In this document: positions 7,690 to 12,232 of the stretch, one piece after another | Position numbering within the stretch: the stretch's first letter is position 1 | Layout: the number at the start of each line of letters is the position of its first letter | DNA from: Deltaproteobacteria bacterium | GTDB taxonomy: Bacteria > Desulfobacterota > DSM-4660 > Desulfatiglandales > HGW-15 | Assembly: GCA_030671095.1 (NCBI GenBank) | Contig: DAOVAK010000032.1 | Location: 1-12,232 of the forward strand | DNA length: 12,232 nt | Direction of reading: 5' to 3' | Program-made: the position numbers and the translations under genes | Notes under the pieces: generated by a model | The model's database searches: none | The model's input: only the letters and a program-made list of their open reading frames with translations | What the model was told of the DNA's origin: nothing

Positions 7690-10092
7690 ATGGAAGAGAC
7701 AGATCGTTGGGTATCAAAAAGTATAGAAAGATTGGAGGATGAGAGGCTTCTCAGGGGTCGTGGGCAGTTCATCGATGATCTGAAGCCATTTCCAAATATG
7801 TATCATGCGGCCATACTCAGAAGCCCTCACGCCCATGCCCGCATAAAGAATATCGATGTGGAAAAGGCCCTCTCCATGCCGGAGGTGGTATCTATATTGA
7901 CAGGACAGGACGTGGCCAAGTTGTCGAGACCCTTTATTGTCACCGGACCGAAGAACATGAAATATTACTCTTGCGCCATAGATAAGGTCCGTTATGTGGG
8001 TGAGCCAGTTGCTGTGGTCGTGGCAAAAGACCGTTATTCAGCCGAAGACGCCCTTGGACTCATTGATGTGGAATACGAACCGCTGCCTGTCGTGGTGGAT
8101 CCGGAGAAAGCTCTATTGCCCGATGCCCCTGTGCTCCACGAAGAACATGGTGATAATTTAGCCATGGATCGGGTTTACACCTATGGTGAGGTGGACGAGG
8201 CATTTGCCAAGGCCGATGTGGTGGTCAAGGAGCGTCTACTTTTTCCCAAGTATGCATCCTACCCCAACGAGACATATGGCGTGATAGCCAATTATGAAGC
8301 GGATTCCGACAAGATCACCGCGTACTGTAATTTCCATGGTCCCTACTCCATGCACCCCGTGATGGCCATTGCCCTAAATACCCCTGCAAACAAACTGCGC
8401 ATCATTGTCCCTCCGGACGTGGGCTCCTCCTTTGGCGTCAAGATAACCAGCTACCCCTATGTGGTACTTATCTGCTTGGCTGCCAAAAAGGCGGGTGTTC
8501 CCGTCAAATGGACAGAGGACAGGATGGAGAGTCTGATGGCCAGTTCCAGCACGGTGGACCGCGTCGCCTACGTGAGTATTGCGGCCAGGAAAGACGGCGT
8601 CTTTCTCGGACTGGATATGGATGTGATTGATAACGTGGGGGCCTACATAAGGGCCCCTGAACCAGGGTGCGTGCTCAGGTATCTGGGCAATCTCACAGGC
8701 CCTTACCATATCGGTGCCGCGCGGATGAAGGCCCGTATTGCGGTGACTAATAAATCCTTAACGGGACCCATACGGGGATATGCCTGCCAACACCTCTACT
8801 TTGGTATTGAAAGGATGGTGGATCGGTTGGCTAAAGAGCTCCATATGGATCCGGCAGAAATAAGGCGAAAAAACCTGATCATGCCGGACCAATTACCTTA
8901 TAAGACGATCAGTGGGGGTGTGTATGATGCAGGAAACTATCCTGCAGCCTTTGAAAAGGTCCTCGAGATGGGTGATTACGAAGCGCTGCTTAAGGAGCGA
9001 AAAAAGGCCCGCAAAGAGGGAAGACTCTTTGGAATCGGTCTGGCGCTGGGAATTGATCCCTCGGGATCCAATATGGGCTATATGCAGATGGCACTACCTG
9101 CTGAGGCTCGAAAGAGGCCCATGTCTGGTTCTGCGCAGGCGACGACTATCCAGATTGATCATGGGGGTGCCGTAACGGTTGAGCTGAGCACAGTATGTCA
9201 CGGTCAAGGTCACGAGACCGTCGTAGCACAAGTGGTAGCGGATGAACTGGGAGTCTCCCCATACAGTATAAACGTGGTGGGCGGGATGGATACCAGTTTG
9301 CGGTCCTGGACCATATCAACGGGAACCTACTCGAGTCGCTTTGCTACCGTGAGCGCTTCTTCCGCAGCACTGGCGGCACGAAAACTCTTGGAAAAGATGT
9401 ATACGATTGCAGCCCATCTGTTGGGTGCAAAGCGAGAGGATATTGTAAGAGAAGGAGAATCATTTGTTTTAAGAGGAACGGATAAGCGATTATCCTTCAG
9501 GGACCTGGCCGCACCAGCCCACTGGGATACGCAGGCCCTTCCCGAGGGCATGGAACCCGGTCTTTCAGCGACGTATTTCTTTGGGGCCACGCCTGCCACA
9601 AGAGGTGAAGGAGATCAGATCAATTCTTCGGTGGGTTACGGGTTTGGGGCTGATCTGGCTGTGGTGGAGGTTGATCCGGAGACCTTTCAGGTCAAGGTAC
9701 TCGGCTATTACTCGGTACATGATGCTGGGACCATTCTGCATCCAGCCATTGTGGAAGGTCAGGTTAAGGGTGCTGCCCTCCATGGTATTGGAGCAGCCCT
9801 ATATGAAGAGCTCATGTATGACGAGAATGGCCAGTTCTTAAATAGCACATACGCGGATTATATCTGCCCCGGCGTGAATGAAACACCCAAGATGGTGACG
9901 GGTCATGTGGAGACACCCTCACCTCTAAATGTTCTCGGATCGAAGGGTATCGGTGAGGCGAGCAGTCAAACGGCTCCTGTGGTCATTGCCAATGCCGTTG
10001 AAGACGCCTTGGAGCCTCTGGGAATGAAAATTGACCGTCTCCCCCTCTCACCCCATTTTCTCTGGAGCCTAAAGAGATCGAAAGATTCATAG
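7690..10092 (+). CDS. molybdenum hydroxylase large subunit (molybdopterin-binding, XDH/CODH family)
   Basis: An 800-residue catalytic subunit that should hydroxylate a C-H bond, usually next to ring nitrogen or oxygen, with oxygen from water. The N-terminal a/b hammerhead domain includes ILRSPHAHARI (42-52) and VRYVGEPVAVVVA (100-112). The cofactor region follows: VGSSFGVK (244-251), TGPIRGYACQ (358-367), GQGHETV (505-511) and GSKGIGEASSQ (750-760), with the catalytic base at E756. The loop at 359-366 is neither the AYRCSFR of true CO dehydrogenase nor the common AYRGAGR, and the usual GGGFG is GSSFG. It is therefore a divergent member and not a CO dehydrogenase. Related sets act on nicotine, caffeine, 2-furoyl-CoA or 4-hydroxybenzoyl-CoA; I cannot pick one. 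ATG 7690 follows GAAAGGA by nine bases. No maturation gene (XdhC/CoxD-like) is in the window. Confidence 0.92.
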   Translation: MEETDRWVSKSIERLEDERLLRGRGQFIDDLKPFPNMYHAAILRSPHAHARIKNIDVEKALSMPEVVSILTGQDVAKLSRPFIVTGPKNMKYYSCAIDKVRYVGEPVAVVVAKDRYSAEDALGLIDVEYEPLPVVVDPEKALLPDAPVLHEEHGDNLAMDRVYTYGEVDEAFAKADVVVKERLLFPKYASYPNETYGVIANYEADSDKITAYCNFHGPYSMHPVMAIALNTPANKLRIIVPPDVGSSFGVKITSYPYVVLICLAAKKAGVPVKWTEDRMESLMASSSTVDRVAYVSIAARKDGVFLGLDMDVIDNVGAYIRAPEPGCVLRYLGNLTGPYHIGAARMKARIAVTNKSLTGPIRGYACQHLYFGIERMVDRLAKELHMDPAEIRRKNLIMPDQLPYKTISGGVYDAGNYPAAFEKVLEMGDYEALLKERKKARKEGRLFGIGLALGIDPSGSNMGYMQMALPAEARKRPMSGSAQATTIQIDHGGAVTVELSTVCHGQGHETVVAQVVADELGVSPYSINVVGGMDTSLRSWTISTGTYSSRFATVSASSAALAARKLLEKMYTIAAHLLGAKREDIVREGESFVLRGTDKRLSFRDLAAPAHWDTQALPEGMEPGLSATYFFGATPATRGEGDQINSSVGYGFGADLAVVEVDPETFQVKVLGYYSVHDAGTILHPAIVEGQVKGAALHGIGAALYEELMYDENGQFLNSTYADYICPGVNETPKMVTGHVETPSPLNVLGSKGIGEASSQTAPVVIANAVEDALEPLGMKIDRLPLSPHFLWSLKRSKDS

Positions 10093-10131
10093 GTTAGTTT
10101 ACCATATAAACCACTGCTGTTTGGAGACTGT

Positions 10132-10620
10132 ATGAGCGATTTATATAAGGAGAAATTTACGGTTAATGGGAAGAACATCATTTTTTTGAGGGATAGAAAT
10201 CCCATAGAGAACAGGTCTGTCACTAGTGAGCAGGAAGATTTGAAACTGCTGATGTACGATGTGACCGATCCCAGTCTGGTCCCATCAAATTATGACAAAC
10301 CGGACGGGACACCCATGACCCTAATGGAAGGTGAAGGGATCAGAGTGGACCTTTCTAAGAGGACGGTTGAAGAGATGTCCTTTTGGCACCGCAGCGCTGA
10401 CTTCGATGAACTGATTTTCTGTTTTCAAGGATCAATCAAGTGGGAGACTGACCTGGGCGAGGTTGAAATGAGGCCTGGTCAGATGCTTCTCATCCCCCGA
10501 GGTATTGCCCACCGCTCCATACCTGGAAAGTCTGGAGATATCAATATCATCATCGAAATGAAGATATGGTCTCCGTTGGCAGAGGTCATCACCGGGTTTG
10601 ACGCTTCAAAAAAAGATTAA
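10132..10620 (+). CDS. single-domain cupin protein, homogentisate-dioxygenase-like fold
   Basis: A 162-residue protein with one cupin barrel. Motif 1 is FWHRSADFDELIFCFQG (84-100) and motif 2 is RPGQMLLIPRGIAHRSI (114-130). The set H86, E93 (or D92) and H127 could bind a metal, although the second histidine of the classical HxH is S88. The pair of motifs, especially HRSADFDEL with PRGIAHR, recalls the cupin half-domains of homogentisate 1,2-dioxygenase, but the protein is far shorter than that enzyme (about 430 residues). An oxygenase role is doubtful in a cluster that otherwise uses oxygen-independent chemistry. An isomerase, hydrolase or binding role is possible. ATG 10132 follows GGAGA by four bases, 39 bases after the molybdenum subunit. 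The cupin fold is sure; the function is unknown. Confidence 0.85.
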   Translation: MSDLYKEKFTVNGKNIIFLRDRNPIENRSVTSEQEDLKLLMYDVTDPSLVPSNYDKPDGTPMTLMEGEGIRVDLSKRTVEEMSFWHRSADFDELIFCFQGSIKWETDLGEVEMRPGQMLLIPRGIAHRSIPGKSGDINIIIEMKIWSPLAEVITGFDASKKD

Positions 10621-10650
10621 GAACTGACAAAACCGCATGAAAGGTGGGAA

Positions 10651-12051
10651 ATGGAGAAGATAGATATATTACTGAGAAATGCCGATTGGTTGATCACGAT
10701 GAACCAGGAGCGGACCATCTTTCAAGACGGAGCGGTTGCCATTCGCCAGGACCGTATCGTGGAAGTGGGAAAGACGGAAGAGCTTACCAAAAGATATGGA
10801 TCTCATGAAGAGATCGATTGCACCGATAAGGTGGTCCTCCCTGGTATGATCGATTCTCATGTGCACTCTGCCTTTCAGATGAGTCGAGGGCTTGCCGATG
10901 AGGTGGGAGAGCAGGCGTTCCTCTTTGAGCGTATGTACCCCTATGAAGGCTGCATGGACGAGAAAGATACATACTGGAGTGCCACCCTTTGCGCGCTGGA
11001 GCTCCTTAAACATGGGGTCACCTGTTTCATCGATCCTGGAAACTACGAAATCGATCAGACGGCCAAAGCCGTTGAAAAGGCCGGGATGCGCTGTGCTCTT
11101 TCCAAGAGCAGTCTAGATATCGCCAAATCCGGCCTCGGTGGGCTTCCTGATAAATTCATTGAAACTACGGGGCAGGCTTTGGAAAGAAGTGAGGCTTTGG
11201 CGGAGAGATGGCACAACAAGGCCGATGGGCGCATCAAGGTCTTTTTCTCCTTCAGGGGATTGAATAATTCTACAGACCAACTGATAACCGGTATGAAGAA
11301 ATTGGCAGACAGATATAATACGGGTGTGCAGACCCATTGCGCCTTTGCCCAGAAGACCCGTGATGTTTCACTGGCCCAGCACGGAATGACTGAAGTGGAA
11401 AGGCTCTACAAGCTGGGTGTGCTGGATAACAATCTGGTCTTGAGTCACTTGGGCTGGCTTTCGGCCAGGGAACTGAATCTTCTGAAAGAGAATGATGTGA
11501 AAGGTGTTGTCTGCCCGAGCTCGAGTGTTCACAACGGATACGGGAATCTGCTGATGGGGACAATACCTCTCCTTATGGAGATGGGGGTACCCATGGGGAT
11601 AGGCTCTGATCATGCCTCTTCAGGAATCATAGACATTTGCCAGGAGATACGGATTGTTAGCACGGTACTAAAGGAGATCCGCCTAGATCCCAAGATTATG
11701 GCTCCGGAAAAGGTCTTAGAGATGGCGACTGTGAACGGGGCCAAGTGTGCTCTACGGGATGAGGAGATTGGATCTCTGGAACCGGGCAAGAAGGCTGACC
11801 TCACAATTTTTGATACGCAGAGGCCGGAATGGCAGCCGCTGTATGCCAATCCCTTGGTTAACCTGGTCTATAGCGCCACAGGGAGCAGCGTGGATACAGT
11901 ACTCGTTGACGGGAAGGTGCTGGTACAAGGGGGGCGAGCGCTGACCATAGACGAGCACGAAGTCTATAAAGAGGTAAAACGACTGAAAAGTGGGATACTA
12001 CAAAAGACCGGACTCTTAGAGAAAATAAAACCGCAGTGGCCTGTTCTATAG
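10651..12051 (+). CDS. amidohydrolase-superfamily metal hydrolase (TrzA/AtzA/chlorohydrolase-like)
   Basis: A 466-residue cytoplasmic enzyme of normal length. It has the N-terminal beta-sandwich, a TIM-barrel catalytic domain and a C-terminal return to the sandwich ending in GSLEPGKKADLTIFD (374-388). Mononuclear metal ligands are visible: H70 and H72 in DSHVHSAF, H229 in QTHCAF, H266 in LSHLGW, and D320 in GIGSDHASSG. The family removes amino, chloro or alkylamino groups from N-heterocycles or opens cyclic amides. Unusually, the HxxE motif after the third strand histidine reads HCAF, so the catalytic glutamate of most deaminase-type members is F232. The family's PTSN-type loop reads CPSSSVHNGYGN (288-299). 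Either the proton shuttle differs or the substrate does. ATG 10651 follows AAGGTGG by three bases. As the last gene of the run it probably acts late in the pathway, which is inference. Confidence 0.88.
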   Translation: MEKIDILLRNADWLITMNQERTIFQDGAVAIRQDRIVEVGKTEELTKRYGSHEEIDCTDKVVLPGMIDSHVHSAFQMSRGLADEVGEQAFLFERMYPYEGCMDEKDTYWSATLCALELLKHGVTCFIDPGNYEIDQTAKAVEKAGMRCALSKSSLDIAKSGLGGLPDKFIETTGQALERSEALAERWHNKADGRIKVFFSFRGLNNSTDQLITGMKKLADRYNTGVQTHCAFAQKTRDVSLAQHGMTEVERLYKLGVLDNNLVLSHLGWLSARELNLLKENDVKGVVCPSSSVHNGYGNLLMGTIPLLMEMGVPMGIGSDHASSGIIDICQEIRIVSTVLKEIRLDPKIMAPEKVLEMATVNGAKCALRDEEIGSLEPGKKADLTIFDTQRPEWQPLYANPLVNLVYSATGSSVDTVLVDGKVLVQGGRALTIDEHEVYKEVKRLKSGILQKTGLLEKIKPQWPVL

Positions 12052-12056
12052 GCCAC
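12036..12056 (+). terminator. hairpin across the last stop codon, weak terminator candidate
   Basis: GTGGCC at 12036-12041 pairs perfectly with GGCCAC at 12051-12056 around a nine-base loop, and T12042-A12050 can add a seventh pair. The stop codon of the amidohydrolase is inside the hairpin. The first T run (TTTT near 12067) comes about ten bases later, so this is not a textbook intrinsic terminator. It could still end or protect the transcript. Confidence 0.3.
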
Positions 12057-12232
12057 ATGAATTGAACTTTTCAGGAGTTTTACACCGGATGGAATCTGTG
12101 ATTCTCTTAATCTCACCCCATACATGCGACCAAGAACTCAGAGAAAACATCTCCAATTGAGACCCCTATCCTCCCACGTAAATAACGCAGCTGCGATTGT
12201 AAAGCGGTCATGAATTTCAGATTCAAGGCTGG
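12057..12232. other. gene-free tail after the operon
   Basis: I see no convincing gene here. CGCAGCTGCG at 12186-12195 is a ten-base perfect palindrome that could be a binding site, but it is short enough to be chance. On the minus strand a 34-codon open frame (12150 down to 12046) reads like protein (for example VWGEIKRITDSIR), but it is too short and lacks a partner gene or clear ribosome site, so I do not call it a CDS. It could be a remnant or part of a dispersed repeat. Confidence 0.4.

Noticed and set aside
7690..10092. Aerobic CO dehydrogenase large subunit (CoxL)
   Set aside because: The diagnostic AYRCSFR loop with the active-site cysteine is missing; the loop reads GPIRGYAC.
1..12232. 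CRISPR arrays, tRNA/rRNA genes, insertion sequences or prophage genes
   Set aside because: No direct repeats with spacers, RNA gene signatures, transposase motifs or terminal inverted repeats were seen.

Overview
The window is a stretch of bacterial chromosome carrying eleven genes, all on the + strand. They are separated by 8 to 131 bases, most have a clear purine-rich ribosome binding site, and no regulator or opposing gene interrupts them. This looks like one long catabolic operon or two to three linked transcription units. The first gene is cut by the left edge, and the last 180 bases hold no convincing gene. The gene set (TRAP uptake, UbiD-type decarboxylase, ADP-forming acyl-CoA synthetase, molybdenum hydroxylase) is typical of anaerobic or facultative degraders of aromatic and heteroaromatic acids. 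An anaerobe of the Desulfobacterota or a similar group is my guess, but no phylogenetic marker is present and base composition is only roughly balanced, so the assignment is weak.

Layout: 1-389, C-terminal end of a fused TRAP transporter permease; 428-1858, UbiD-family prenylated-FMN decarboxylase; 1891-2202, unrecognised 103-residue protein; 2273-3925, AMP-forming acyl-CoA ligase; 4057-5484 and 5512-6216, alpha and beta subunits of an ADP-forming acyl-CoA synthetase; 6254-7126, 7135-7638 and 7690-10092, FAD, 2Fe-2S and molybdopterin subunits of a xanthine dehydrogenase/CO dehydrogenase-family hydroxylase; 10132-10620, single-domain cupin; 10651-12051, TrzA/AtzA-type amidohydrolase; 12052-12232, non-coding tail.

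How they may work together (inference): a carboxylated ring compound is imported by the TRAP system, decarboxylated by the UbiD enzyme (possibly helped by the small protein), activated to a CoA thioester by one of the two ligases, hydroxylated with water by the molybdenum enzyme, and opened or trimmed by the amidohydrolase and cupin. The ADP-forming synthetase would activate an acid or recover ATP from a CoA thioester. The UbiD + CoA ligase + three-subunit molybdenum hydroxylase combination resembles the known furan-dicarboxylate/furoate (Hmf) pathway. The amidohydrolase instead hints at a nitrogen-containing ring or amide. No characterised pathway that I can name has this exact set, and several enzymes carry substitutions at normally conserved active-site positions (UbiD N178, ligase D342 and N421, molybdenum subunit S246/S247, amidohydrolase F232). 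The substrate cannot be read from the sequence.
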